Positions 53,407 to 62,858 of a stretch of 64,000 nt of DNA are shown one piece after another. Under the pieces are notes generated by a model, which was not told the origin of the DNA, did not search any database, and saw only the letters and a list, made by a program, of their open reading frames with translations. Location of the stretch: contig CANMSI010000002.1 of the NCBI GenBank assembly GCA_947500575.1, forward strand, positions 310,001-374,000, in the 5' to 3' direction. Each line of letters starts with the position of its first letter. Position 1 is the stretch's first letter. The DNA is from an uncultured Flavobacteriaceae bacterium (GTDB taxonomy: Bacteria > Bacteroidota > Bacteroidia > Flavobacteriales > Flavobacteriaceae). A program made the translations under genes and the position numbers.

Positions 53407-56400
53407 ATGATTACAAAATTACTTCGCCCTTTGGTAGTGGGGCTCATTCTCTTAGTAACTACTGCTGGCTTTTCGCAGTCAGTTTTTATTAACGAAATAC
53501 ATTATGACAATGCCGGTAGTGATGTAAATGAAGCTATCGAAATTGCAGGACCGGCAGGAACAGACCTTAACGGCTGGTCTCTAGTATTGTATAACGGTTC
53601 TAATGGAACCGTCTACAATACAATTACGTTATCTGGTATAATCGCAGATCAACAAGCAGGCTTTGGTACTATTGTAGAAGTACTTCCATCTAATGGACTT
53701 CAAAATGGAGCTCCAGATGGAATTGCTTTGGTAGATGGTACTAATCTTGTACAATTTTTAAGCTATGAAGGAACACTTACCGCCGTTGGTGGACCTGCTG
53801 ATGGTCTAACAAGTGAGGACATAGGAATTGCTGAAACTTCTGGCACACCTATAGGAGCTTCCTTGGCACTTATTGGAGAGGGTACAGATTATACCGCTTT
53901 TAGCTGGGCTGTGGCAGATACCAATAGTTATGGTGAAGTAAATACCGACCAATCTTTTGGAATGGTTGAAGTAATTCCTTTGATTAATGAATTTGTATTT
54001 AATCATACAGGAAGTGATACCGATGAATTCGTGGAAGTATTTGCGATTCCCAATTTTGATCTAAGCAATTTTACATTATTAGAAATCGAAGGTGATAGCA
54101 ATGCTCCAGGGACCATTGACGAGGTAATATCTCTTAGCAGTACAGATGCTAATGGATATTTTACAACCGGATTTTCTTCCAATACTTTTGAAAATGGAAC
54201 AGTTTCTTTACTGCTTGTTAGTGGTTTTACAGGAAGCTTAGGTGATGATCTTGATACGGATGATGATGGGGTTCTGGATGTCTTGCCCTGGGATGCGATC
54301 GTGGATGCGGTAGCCGTTAATGATGGTGGCGCAGCCGATTTTAGCTATGGTGGTACTAGCTTACCACAAAATTTTCCTGGATCCACTTTTACGGTTGGTG
54401 GTGCCTCAAGGATTCCTAACGGAGTGGATACTGATGCTCCCAGTGATTGGATAAGAAACAGCTTTGACGGACAGGGACTTCCTAGTTTTCCGGATGCTAT
54501 GGCAGAAAATGGAGAAGGACTTAATACTCCTGGAGCCGAAAATGAGGTAGCGGTTATTGTACAACCTATTAACCTTATAATTAATGAAATAGATGCAGAT
54601 ACACCTGGAACCGATACCATGGAATTTGTGGAACTGTATGACGGTGGTGTAGGAAATGCTCCTTTAGATGGCTACGTATTGGTTACCTATAATGGGAACG
54701 GTGATACAAGTTATAATGCCTATGATTTGGATGGTTTTGCAACCAATGCAAATGGATTCTTTGTCCTAGGAAATGCAGATGTACCTAATGTATCTATCGT
54801 GTTTGGAAGTAATGGCTTGCAAAACGGTGCTGATGCTGTTGCATTATATCAGGCAGATGCAAGTGATTTTCCTAATGGAACTGCACTTTCGCTCACCAAT
54901 CTTGTAGATGCCATTGTGTATGATACCAATGATGCGCCAGATATAGAATTATTAACACTTCTTAATTTTGGAGAGGCACAATTGAATGAAGACGCTTTAG
55001 GAGAAAAAGATTTGCACTCTTTGCAACGTTTCGCTAATGGATCTGGTGATCCGCTGGCTACTTCTACTTATGTAAATGCCATACCAACACCTGGTACTAC
55101 AAATACAAATGCAACAGAACCTATAAATCTAGTTATTAATGAGTTAGATGTGGATACTGCGAGTACTGATACTGAAGAATTTATTGAGATCTATGACGGG
55201 GGTAGCGGTAATACGTCCTTAGATGGTTTTATTTTAGTTCTTTATAACGGAAATGGTGATACTAGCTATAACACCATTGATTTGACAGGAGCTACTACAG
55301 ATGCAGATGGTTATTTTGTAGTTGGAAATGCTGCAGTTCTTAATGTGGATTTGGTAGTGTCTTCCAATACATTCCAAAATGGTGCAGATGCGGTTGGGCT
55401 TTACCAAGCTGATGCCAGTAGTTTTCCAAATGGTACCGCTGTTAATGTTGACGGCTTAATAGATGCCGTTGTTTATGATACAGACGATGATGATGATCTT
55501 GAATTATTAGTATTATTAAATGCGGGAGAACCACAGTTAAATGAAAATGAGAATGGAAGTAAGGATTCAGAATCTTTGCAACGCATTCCAAATGGGCAGG
55601 GTGGAGTAAGGAATACAAGCGGATATGTAGCTTCTACACCTACTCCTGGTGCAGCAAATGATGTAGTGATTATGCCAGGTGAAATCATCGCGATATCGGA
55701 TGCTAGAGCCGCTGCAGCGGGGAGTATTGTAACTATTACGGGTATATTAACGGCATCGGATAATTTTGCAGGTCCGGCCTTTATACAGGATACTACAGGA
55801 GCTATTGCAGTATTTGATCAAACGGTTCATGGAGACGGAGCTTTCATGATTGGAGATTCTTTAACGATTACGGGTACAAGAACCGCCTTTAATGGCTTAG
55901 AACAAATCAGTCCGGTTGCTGTAGTAAGCGATAATTCACCCGCAAATACGAGCATCCCACCAAGAACTATTACCCTTGCTGAGCTAGGGAATTTCCCAGG
56001 GGAATTAGTGCGTATAGAGAATGTTAGCTTTCCTAATCCAGGAGATTTACTTTTTGGGAATTCTAATTTTGTTCTCACCGATGCTAGCGGCACTGGAGAA
56101 ATGAGAATCGACAATGATGTAATTGATTTAGTTGGCTTAGTGCAACCAAGCACTTGTTTTGAAATTATAGGGGTCGTAGGAAGATTCAATGATACCTTCC
56201 AATTACTTCCTAGAATTGCCAGTGATTTACCTTGCGCAGAACCTTTTGTACCGCCAGGAGACACCATTGGAATACCAAAAGACGAAACTTTTGATGTGGT
56301 GGCATGGAATATTGAATGGTTTGGGGATGAAAATAATTCACCAGCCGCAGGAAATCCATTGTCCGATCCAATTCAAAGAGATAGTGTGGCTACGATCTTA

Positions 56401-58053
56401 CTTCAATTAGATGCCGATGTTTATGCAGTGGAAGAAATTGCAGACGATGCGTTGTTTGATGAGTTGGTAAATGCATTACCAGGCTATGATTATGTGCTTT
56501 CTACCGCGTTTTCTAATCCTGGAGGAACACCACCTTTTCAGAAATTAGGTTTTATCTATAAGACCGAAACGGTCAGTCCAGTAAGTACGCAGGTATTGCT
56601 CCAAACAATACATCCGCTATACAATGGAGGCGATGATAGTGCACTGATAGATTATCCAAGTACTACTACGCGCTTTTATGCTAGTGGAAGATTACCCTTT
56701 CTAATGACAGCAGATGTAACCATTAATGGGGCAACGGAGCAATTAGATTTAATTGCATTACATGCGAGAGCTAATAGTGGAAATCAGGCTCAAAATAGAT
56801 ACGATATGCGTACCTATGATGTGGGTGTTCTTAAAGATTCTTTAGATGCACAATTTGCGGATAGAAAGGTAATTTTATTGGGCGACTATAATGATGATGT
56901 AGATGAGACAGTTGCTGATATTACTTCTACGACAGCTTCGAGTTTTGAAGTCTATGTGAATGATCCTGATAATTACAATATCGTTAGTTCCGTACTAAGT
57001 GATCAGGGATTGCGCTCTTTTGTTTTTAGAGAGAACATGATTGATCATATTGGTATTACTAATGAATTATTTGATAACTACATTGATGGTTCTGTTACAG
57101 TGCATTATGAAGTATATGATAATGATTATGCTAGAACAGCTTCGGATCATTTTCCGGTCTCGGCTAGGTTCCAACTAACACCATTAACCTTAGCAGCTGC
57201 CAATACCACAAATGTTAGTTGTAATGGTGCCGGTGATGGTACTGCCACAGTTGAAATTATAGGAGGGGCAGCACCGTATGAATATGCATGGAATGATGGA
57301 CAAACCACGGCTACAGCAACCGGGCTTGCTCCAGGTTCTTATACCGTAGTTGTAACGGATTTTCTGGGAAGAATGATAGTTTCTGATCCTTTAATAATAT
57401 CAGAACCAGCGCCTATTAGCTTTACTGTTAGTCAGGCATCAGAAGTATTCCTAGGCTATGCTCCTGCGGCTTGTACTACGCTGTCTTTAGACAGTATTGT
57501 GGCACAATCAGAGAACTTTACGGTTAGCTGGAGTACTGGTGAAACAGGGGAAAGTATAGAGGTATGCCCAGAAGAGACAACTACCTATACCGTTACGCTT
57601 ACCAATGAAGATGGATGTACACTAACTCAAGAAATTGAGGTAGAAGTTATTGATATTAGCTGTGGTAATAATCCATATTTACCTAAAGTAGAAATTTGCC
57701 ATAGAGGTAGAACCATTTGTATTCCTGTATGGGCGGTACAATGGCATTTAAATCATGGTGATACTTTAGGCGCTTGTGATGATAACAATGATTTGGTAGT
57801 TACCAAGGTAGAGGTTGTACCAAATCCGGTAAGAAATAGAGCGCGTTTAATCATAAAAAGCAATGCTGCTGTAACTGCAAACTTTGTATTATATGATTTT
57901 TACGGACGTGTACGCTTCAATCAAAGCTTGGAAATTCCAGAAGACAATTCTCAAGTGCTATTGAATATTCGTACATTACCTCGTGGTTTGTATTTCCTTA
58001 AAACAAATGTAAACGGAGTACTCCAACAAAGTACAAGAATTATTAAAAGATAA
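53407..58053 (+). CDS. Secreted multidomain nuclease (lamin-tail, OB, EEP nuclease, SprB repeat, T9SS signal)
   Basis: 1548 residues. After a signal peptide there are four lamin-tail-like domains (about 25-170, 190-375, 387-571, 572-756; the last two are a near-duplicate pair), then an OB-like segment (TITGILTASDNF) and an endonuclease/exonuclease/phosphatase domain (960-1255). EEP residues: WNIEW (Asn968, Glu970), VYAVEEI, LIALHARAN, LLGDYNDD and SDHFPV (Asp1247, His1248). An SprB-type repeat (NVSCNGAGDGTATV), a Cys-rich CHRG...GAC segment and a type IX sorting domain (VVPNPVRN ... GLYFLKT) follow. The order resembles ExeM-type extracellular DNases. It is probably a cell-surface or released nuclease. 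Confidence 0.92.
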   Translation: MITKLLRPLVVGLILLVTTAGFSQSVFINEIHYDNAGSDVNEAIEIAGPAGTDLNGWSLVLYNGSNGTVYNTITLSGIIADQQAGFGTIVEVLPSNGLQNGAPDGIALVDGTNLVQFLSYEGTLTAVGGPADGLTSEDIGIAETSGTPIGASLALIGEGTDYTAFSWAVADTNSYGEVNTDQSFGMVEVIPLINEFVFNHTGSDTDEFVEVFAIPNFDLSNFTLLEIEGDSNAPGTIDEVISLSSTDANGYFTTGFSSNTFENGTVSLLLVSGFTGSLGDDLDTDDDGVLDVLPWDAIVDAVAVNDGGAADFSYGGTSLPQNFPGSTFTVGGASRIPNGVDTDAPSDWIRNSFDGQGLPSFPDAMAENGEGLNTPGAENEVAVIVQPINLIINEIDADTPGTDTMEFVELYDGGVGNAPLDGYVLVTYNGNGDTSYNAYDLDGFATNANGFFVLGNADVPNVSIVFGSNGLQNGADAVALYQADASDFPNGTALSLTNLVDAIVYDTNDAPDIELLTLLNFGEAQLNEDALGEKDLHSLQRFANGSGDPLATSTYVNAIPTPGTTNTNATEPINLVINELDVDTASTDTEEFIEIYDGGSGNTSLDGFILVLYNGNGDTSYNTIDLTGATTDADGYFVVGNAAVLNVDLVVSSNTFQNGADAVGLYQADASSFPNGTAVNVDGLIDAVVYDTDDDDDLELLVLLNAGEPQLNENENGSKDSESLQRIPNGQGGVRNTSGYVASTPTPGAANDVVIMPGEIIAISDARAAAAGSIVTITGILTASDNFAGPAFIQDTTGAIAVFDQTVHGDGAFMIGDSLTITGTRTAFNGLEQISPVAVVSDNSPANTSIPPRTITLAELGNFPGELVRIENVSFPNPGDLLFGNSNFVLTDASGTGEMRIDNDVIDLVGLVQPSTCFEIIGVVGRFNDTFQLLPRIASDLPCAEPFVPPGDTIGIPKDETFDVVAWNIEWFGDENNSPAAGNPLSDPIQRDSVATILLQLDADVYAVEEIADDALFDELVNALPGYDYVLSTAFSNPGGTPPFQKLGFIYKTETVSPVSTQVLLQTIHPLYNGGDDSALIDYPSTTTRFYASGRLPFLMTADVTINGATEQLDLIALHARANSGNQAQNRYDMRTYDVGVLKDSLDAQFADRKVILLGDYNDDVDETVADITSTTASSFEVYVNDPDNYNIVSSVLSDQGLRSFVFRENMIDHIGITNELFDNYIDGSVTVHYEVYDNDYARTASDHFPVSARFQLTPLTLAAANTTNVSCNGAGDGTATVEIIGGAAPYEYAWNDGQTTATATGLAPGSYTVVVTDFLGRMIVSDPLIISEPAPISFTVSQASEVFLGYAPAACTTLSLDSIVAQSENFTVSWSTGETGESIEVCPEETTTYTVTLTNEDGCTLTQEIEVEVIDISCGNNPYLPKVEICHRGRTICIPVWAVQWHLNHGDTLGACDDNNDLVVTKVEVVPNPVRNRARLIIKSNAAVTANFVLYDFYGRVRFNQSLEIPEDNSQVLLNIRTLPRGLYFLKTNVNGVLQQSTRIIKR
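54568..55677 (+). repeat. Tandem 555-bp coding duplication of a lamin-tail domain
   Basis: Two 185-residue units, 54568-55122 and 55123-55677, have the same length and share long segments (YNGNGDTSYN, QNGADAV, LYQADAS, FPNGTA). Both end in TPGTTN / TPGAAN linkers. The equal length and close match point to a fairly recent in-frame duplication inside the secreted nuclease. Confidence 0.8.
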
Positions 58054-58098
58054 GGATACTATGTGTTGAGTCCGACTAATCATTAGACTCAAACCGGG

Positions 58099-58131
58099 CG
58101 CCTCGGGCTTCAAAGTTCGAGGCGTTTTCTT
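58099..58131 (+). terminator. Rho-independent terminator after the secreted nuclease gene
   Basis: Stem CGCCTCG (58099-58105) / CGAGGCG (58118-58124) with a 12-base loop, followed by TTTTCTTTTG. A second dyad (GAGTC...GACTC around an internal CTAATCATTAG) lies just before it. It sits about 45 bp after the stop codon. Confidence 0.85.
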
Positions 58132-58219
58132 TTGTTCATCTTTTAGAAATATACCTTGGCACCCATATGGAAGTCGAAAAAATAAGGGGGAATTACTTTT
58201 CCGACTTCGATATATACAA

Positions 58220-58843
58220 TCAACCAATTTCTTGCAATTTCATAAGTGCTTCTGATTTGGAGTTTACATTTAGTTTTAAGTAAATGTTTTGAATATGAAA
58301 GTTAATAGCGCTTGTAGTCACAAATAATTTTTCCGCAATGGTTTTATACGTAGCTCCTTGACTCAAATGATCAATAATTTGGTTTTCCCTTTCAGAGAAC
58401 GACTTGTATGATTTTCTTTGAAACATGGATATCACCTTTTTAGCAATGTCATTGCTCATAATAGCTCCCTCATTTTGAATAGATTTAAGGGCATGGTACA
58501 AGCGTTTTTTACTAATGGGTTTTGTAAGATAACCGTTAGCACCATTTTTAAATGCTTTTTTAATAATTTCAAAGTCGCTCTGATCACTGATCATTATGAT
58601 TTTTACATCTGGATCTTTCTCGCGAAAAGAGTTGATTCCATCGATACCACTTTTTTCAGGCATCACTACTTCAGAAACGATGATATCTGGGGAGATTGTA
58701 TCATAGTCCAATAAAGCTTCATCTACCGAGGCGTAGATGCCTTCTAGAGCATAGTTGGTATAATCTTCGAAATAATTCTTGTACGTATTATGGAATAGTA
58801 CATCATTGTCAATTACAATAATTTTTAGTGTGTGGGGTTTCAT
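58220..58843 (-). CDS. NarL/LuxR-type response regulator with Glu at the phosphorylation site
   Basis: 207 residues. The receiver domain (1-125) keeps the acidic pocket IDND near 11-14, the Thr/Ser switch (MISDQSD) and the conserved Lys in YLTKP. The segment that normally reads PDxxLxDxxMP is PDIIVSEVVMP, so position 58 is Glu instead of the phosphoacceptor Asp. The C-terminal LuxR helix-turn-helix (SERENQIIDHLSQG, TIAEKLFVTTSAINFHI) is complete. Glu often mimics the phosphorylated state, so it may be constitutively active. No sensor kinase gene is adjacent. Confidence 0.9.
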   Translation of the reverse strand: MKPHTLKIIVIDNDVLFHNTYKNYFEDYTNYALEGIYASVDEALLDYDTISPDIIVSEVVMPEKSGIDGINSFREKDPDVKIIMISDQSDFEIIKKAFKNGANGYLTKPISKKRLYHALKSIQNEGAIMSNDIAKKVISMFQRKSYKSFSERENQIIDHLSQGATYKTIAEKLFVTTSAINFHIQNIYLKLNVNSKSEALMKLQEIG

Positions 58844-59479
58844 AGCTTATCGTGTTAAATTGTGGGGGTTGGAAACCTATAGAATTTAGATTTCATTAGT
58901 TAAATTTTAGAACGATCGTTGTATCTATCTGTAGACTTTAGATTTCATTTATTCAAAAAAGGACATAGGAAGTGCTATCAAGGTGTTGTTTGCCAATATA
59001 CATCACCAAAACTCTAAACAAGATCGCAAGTACATCTTGCGGATGCTTTAGAAATAAAATTTGTGTAAACTCCTAAGTGCTAGGGTATGAATAAATGATA
59101 TATCCCTAGGTCAGATAGACATTAAAAAGTGAACTGTGTTGCCATTTCTGTAAAAGGTGCTCCTTAAAAAAGAGAATAGGAGGGACCTTGAATTTGGAAT
59201 AACTTTTAAGACTTTTCCTTGATGGGATTACGAGGTTAAGATTAGATTTCATGTAGTGGGGGGATTTGGGGTTTTACATAAAGTTATATAATTAAATTTA
59301 CTAAAATTTTATGAATGCTTACTATTTATATAGGTTTTTTCGTTCAAATGCACACTTTTTGTTCGTTAAAGTATTCCAACCCAATTCTTCATCTAAAATA
59401 ACTAATCTTAAATTAATCCCCACATCTAGAATATCAAATTGGGCTGGAATTATTATGGCATCTTTATACTATATATAGT
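58844..59479. other. 636-bp intergenic region
   Basis: AT-rich, with no ORF that I can support. TAGATTTCAT occurs three times (58887, 58939, 59243). The first two lie close to the response-regulator start and might be binding sites, but the motif is AT-rich and could be chance. No terminator or RNA gene is evident. Confidence 0.5.
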
Positions 59480-61372
59480 TTATTCTTCGTACATATTTAC
59501 TGCGGTAGCTGTGGAGTTATCTACCTGCATAATCCACTTTTCATCTTGGTATGTACCATCTAGGTTAGAAACAAATGCGGTTTCTGCATCTGCCTTATAG
59601 TTGTAGTCTGCAAGGTATACGTAGTATAAGCCATTATCCTTATTATAGAATTTTTTGGCATTTAAACCTTGAGATTTTAAATCTTTCATAAAAGCATCTA
59701 AATACTTTCTTGTTTTATATACATTGGCAATTACATAGTAGCCAGATTTTACTCCTATGATATCTGCTTGATCCAATACTTTGATAGGTAGTTTTTCATA
59801 CTTTTTAAGGGGTGTACTTGCCACCGTTTCAATTTTCTTTTCAATCTTTTTCGGTGTTTTACTTTCATTGGAGGCTAGCATTGTGTGCTTGCTTGGTTTT
59901 ATATCTTTTAAACCTTCTTCGATTGCCTGTCTTACATCATTGCGTACAGATCTAACAATCATTTCAAACCTTCTTTCAAATTCTTTTTTGCGCGCAGCTT
60001 CCAGGGAATCTTGTCGAAGTATCAGCTCGTCTAGAATAAGACTGTTTTGATACGCCAGACTATTAAAATCGGTATCTGTGTTCTTTTCTTTTCTTCTTTT
60101 TCTTATGTACCGTTTCGTTTCCTTTTTCTTAGGTGTAGGCAATTCAATATCGTTATCTATACTAGCGGTTCCCATTAGATTATTCTTGAAACTTGGAAGT
60201 TCATTAAATCTAGGGTCCGATGCATGTCTCATTTGGGGATTGTTCGTAGTGCCAGCAACATCGGATAAATCTGCTTCTTCCATTGTATTACTGTTTTTTG
60301 AGACGTTGGCGGCTGTGGCATTATCCCTTTCAGCAATTAACTGTAATATTTGCTCCTCATAGTTGCGAATAATATTGTCTACTTTTTGATCATTGGAAGC
60401 GTCGGCAAAGAGGTAATCGTTATTGCTATCTTTAAATGTATAGGCCAAGGACACTTCATGGTTCCATCCCAGATTAGCCTCGTTTTGTGAAAGGTCTTTT
60501 TCTAGCAGATACCCTAAAGACATTTTTTCACTTAAGTTAAATCCAACACCCATAGACAAACCATATTCATCATCCATAGTAGTGGTTAACCAACCATATT
60601 TAGGTAAGTCTAATAACACGGATCCAACATAAGAAACACTTTGATCTTCGTTTTTTCCAATTTGTAATAGCGGCATTAAACGAGCATTTGCAAACAATCC
60701 TCTGTTGGTCATAAACGAATGCGTGTATTGTAAGGAAGCTTTAATATTTGTTGTATTCAAACCGGTAGTAAAATCGTTTGTAGTCTGATTGTATTTGAAT
60801 AAATCTTCTGCATACAAACCAATATCAAATTTTCCTAGCGATAAAGTAACCCCTGGTTGAATAGCCAGTTTGCTTTCTTTTTTCGCCTTTAAAATTTCAG
60901 GATCATCTTCAGAGGTAATGGCTCTGTTCTTATCCAATCCAACATTAAAATAGGTTATATTGGTGCCAAAGGTTAGTTTACTATTGGTGCCTAGTTGAAC
61001 GGATGTTGCATAGTTGGCGTTAAATCCAAATTCTTGAACAACACCAGCCCATTGGCTATAGACTCCTATCCCTAGAGCGGTTCGTTCATTCAACTTATTA
61101 CTAAATCCAAGAAAATAATTTTGACTGTTATCTTCAAAAGTCGCGTATTGATTCCGATGCAAAATATTGAGATAGGATTTATTTTCTCGCACAAGAGAAA
61201 ATGTTGGATTAATTAAAAATCGATTAAAAAACAGCTGATTGTGATAAGTGCTGTTAGAGTTTAATCCGCTGCTTTGTTCTTCTTGGCTGCGTAAGCTCTG
61301 TAGGCAAAGTAACATTGCTAAGAGTAACAGCAGGGCCATTTTGTTTGAGGGTGTACTAGTATAGCTCATCAT
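59480..61372 (-). CDS. PorP/SprF-family outer-membrane protein with C-terminal SPOR domain
   Basis: 630 residues. Signal peptide (MALLLLLAMLLCLQSLRSQ), then a PorP/SprF barrel (about 30-310: FFNRFLINPTFSLVREN, LGIGVYSQWAGVVQEFG, GWLTTTMDDEYGLSMGVGF). A charged linker with KKKETKRYIRKRRKEKN leads to a C-terminal SPOR-like domain (about 540-615: GYYVIANVYKTRKYLDAF, YYVYLADYNYKADAETA). PorP/SprF proteins work with type IX secretion and SprB-type adhesins; SPOR domains bind denuded peptidoglycan. The PD40 gene upstream on the same strand is a usual companion. Confidence 0.88.
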   Translation of the reverse strand: MMSYTSTPSNKMALLLLLAMLLCLQSLRSQEEQSSGLNSNSTYHNQLFFNRFLINPTFSLVRENKSYLNILHRNQYATFEDNSQNYFLGFSNKLNERTALGIGVYSQWAGVVQEFGFNANYATSVQLGTNSKLTFGTNITYFNVGLDKNRAITSEDDPEILKAKKESKLAIQPGVTLSLGKFDIGLYAEDLFKYNQTTNDFTTGLNTTNIKASLQYTHSFMTNRGLFANARLMPLLQIGKNEDQSVSYVGSVLLDLPKYGWLTTTMDDEYGLSMGVGFNLSEKMSLGYLLEKDLSQNEANLGWNHEVSLAYTFKDSNNDYLFADASNDQKVDNIIRNYEEQILQLIAERDNATAANVSKNSNTMEEADLSDVAGTTNNPQMRHASDPRFNELPSFKNNLMGTASIDNDIELPTPKKKETKRYIRKRRKEKNTDTDFNSLAYQNSLILDELILRQDSLEAARKKEFERRFEMIVRSVRNDVRQAIEEGLKDIKPSKHTMLASNESKTPKKIEKKIETVASTPLKKYEKLPIKVLDQADIIGVKSGYYVIANVYKTRKYLDAFMKDLKSQGLNAKKFYNKDNGLYYVYLADYNYKADAETAFVSNLDGTYQDEKWIMQVDNSTATAVNMYEE

Positions 61373-61482
61373 GGGGAATGTTAGTATTAAACTATAGTAT
61401 AGGTGTTCAGCTGATGTAGATCATATACAGATCTTGCCATATCATCAGAGTAGGGTCAAATAAAATAAACAATGTGTGATTT

Positions 61483-62715
61483 CTATTCGTCTTCAAAGAC
61501 GGTAGAGGAGTAGTTCACCTTTAAATCCGTATTAAAAGCAGCTAAAACATTGTAATCTCTTTCTTTTTCAGATCTAGGTTTCTTGTTCTGATTATAGGAA
61601 AAGGCAACTTTACGAACGTTTCCATCGGTATCTCCTCTATTAGACAAGACGTAGCCCATTCCTTTTTCGGACAATGCAATTGAAAAATCATCCTCCTCAC
61701 TATTAATAGGGCTTCCTAGGTTTACTGCTAAACCAACTTTTTTAGTGCCAATTTGAGCCATAAAAACATCGAGACCACCATAACTATCATGTCCTTCGGA
61801 AGCAAAAAATAAAGTATTTCCTCCCACAATATTAGGATGAAGGTCGTTTTTCTTGGTGTTTACTTTGGCTCCAAGGTTTCTAGCTTTACTTAAATTGCCA
61901 TCTTCATTGATATTGGAAACATAGATATCGTACTCACCATAGGTTCCTGGCATATTAGAGGCAAAAAACAGACGTTTCCCATCTTCCGACACTGCTGGGT
62001 GCATGGCAGAGAAGTTCTTTGGACATAAAGCAATCTGCTTTATATTTTTCCATTCGCCATCTACCTTATCAGCCTTGTAAATTTTATGTACTAATTGTTT
62101 TTTAGAGAAAATACCATAAGTGGGTTTTACATAAATAGCTTTGCTTAAGAAAGCTGTTTTACCATCTGCTGTTAACGCAATAGAAGAGCTGGTAGAGGCA
62201 GCATTTTGCTTATCTCTAATACCATTGGGAGCTGGGTGGTGTGCCACCAAGACATCATCTTCTACAAAGTTCTTTCTTCCAAAGTTAAGTTCCCTGTATT
62301 CACTTCTATGGGGTCTTTTGTTCTTCTGATATTCATCTTTTATCTGGTTTAACCACTCTTTTCTCTGAGAGGTATTAGAAACCGTCATGCCGCCCATTTT
62401 TTTAACTGCATACTGGTATCTTTTGTTGTAATTCGAAGGTAAAACTCCCTCGTCTGTACTTTCCATTAACTGGTGATACCAAAAAATAGCGGTTTCATAC
62501 TTTTCCATTAAAAAGTTAGCATTTCCAAGATCTGCGAATATTTCAATATCGGAATAGCCAAGATCTTTTAACTTTTCATAGTTAGCTTGTCGCTTATTGG
62601 TTTCCGATAAATTGGAGCTAGTAACAAGAGATCTGGAGTTCTGCGCTGTCGTTGTAAAACACATGAAGCTAATCATACATCCTAAGGCAATTTTGTAGGT
62701 AATTCTAATTTTCAT
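61483..62715 (-). CDS. Exported PD40 beta-propeller protein (PorE-like without the OmpA domain)
   Basis: 410 residues. Signal peptide ending TTAQNSRS, a TPR-like helical segment (about 40-125: FADLGNANFLMEKYETAIFW) and several PD40 blades (SEDGKRLFFASNMPGTYGEYDIY, HPNIVGGNTLFFASEGHDSYGGLDVF, SEKGMGYVLSNR). Proteins of this kind, usually with a C-terminal OmpA domain, accompany PorP/SprF proteins in gliding and type IX secretion loci. Here the OmpA domain is absent, and the SPOR domain of the downstream gene may replace it as the wall-binding part. That replacement is inference. Confidence 0.85.
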   Translation of the reverse strand: MKIRITYKIALGCMISFMCFTTTAQNSRSLVTSSNLSETNKRQANYEKLKDLGYSDIEIFADLGNANFLMEKYETAIFWYHQLMESTDEGVLPSNYNKRYQYAVKKMGGMTVSNTSQRKEWLNQIKDEYQKNKRPHRSEYRELNFGRKNFVEDDVLVAHHPAPNGIRDKQNAASTSSSIALTADGKTAFLSKAIYVKPTYGIFSKKQLVHKIYKADKVDGEWKNIKQIALCPKNFSAMHPAVSEDGKRLFFASNMPGTYGEYDIYVSNINEDGNLSKARNLGAKVNTKKNDLHPNIVGGNTLFFASEGHDSYGGLDVFMAQIGTKKVGLAVNLGSPINSEEDDFSIALSEKGMGYVLSNRGDTDGNVRKVAFSYNQNKKPRSEKERDYNVLAAFNTDLKVNYSSTVFEDE

Positions 62716-62858
62716 GAGATAAGATTTTGGGGTTACTGATGACTCAAAGTTCTAGAATTGTTTTTAACCACCAACTAATAAAAATTCATAGGATTTGTTT
62801 TTTTAACACAAAATATATACGTTGTAATGCTCAATAAAAACGATGAAATACCCTTTAG

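Noticed and set aside
55827-56267. 146-codon minus-strand ORF within the secreted nuclease gene
   Set aside because: It is a shadow of the conserved coding strand, low in complexity and without homology signs.
58887-59252. Three copies of TAGATTTCAT as binding sites
   Set aside because: The 10-mer is AT-rich, the spacing is irregular, and one copy lies far from any start; chance occurrence is plausible.
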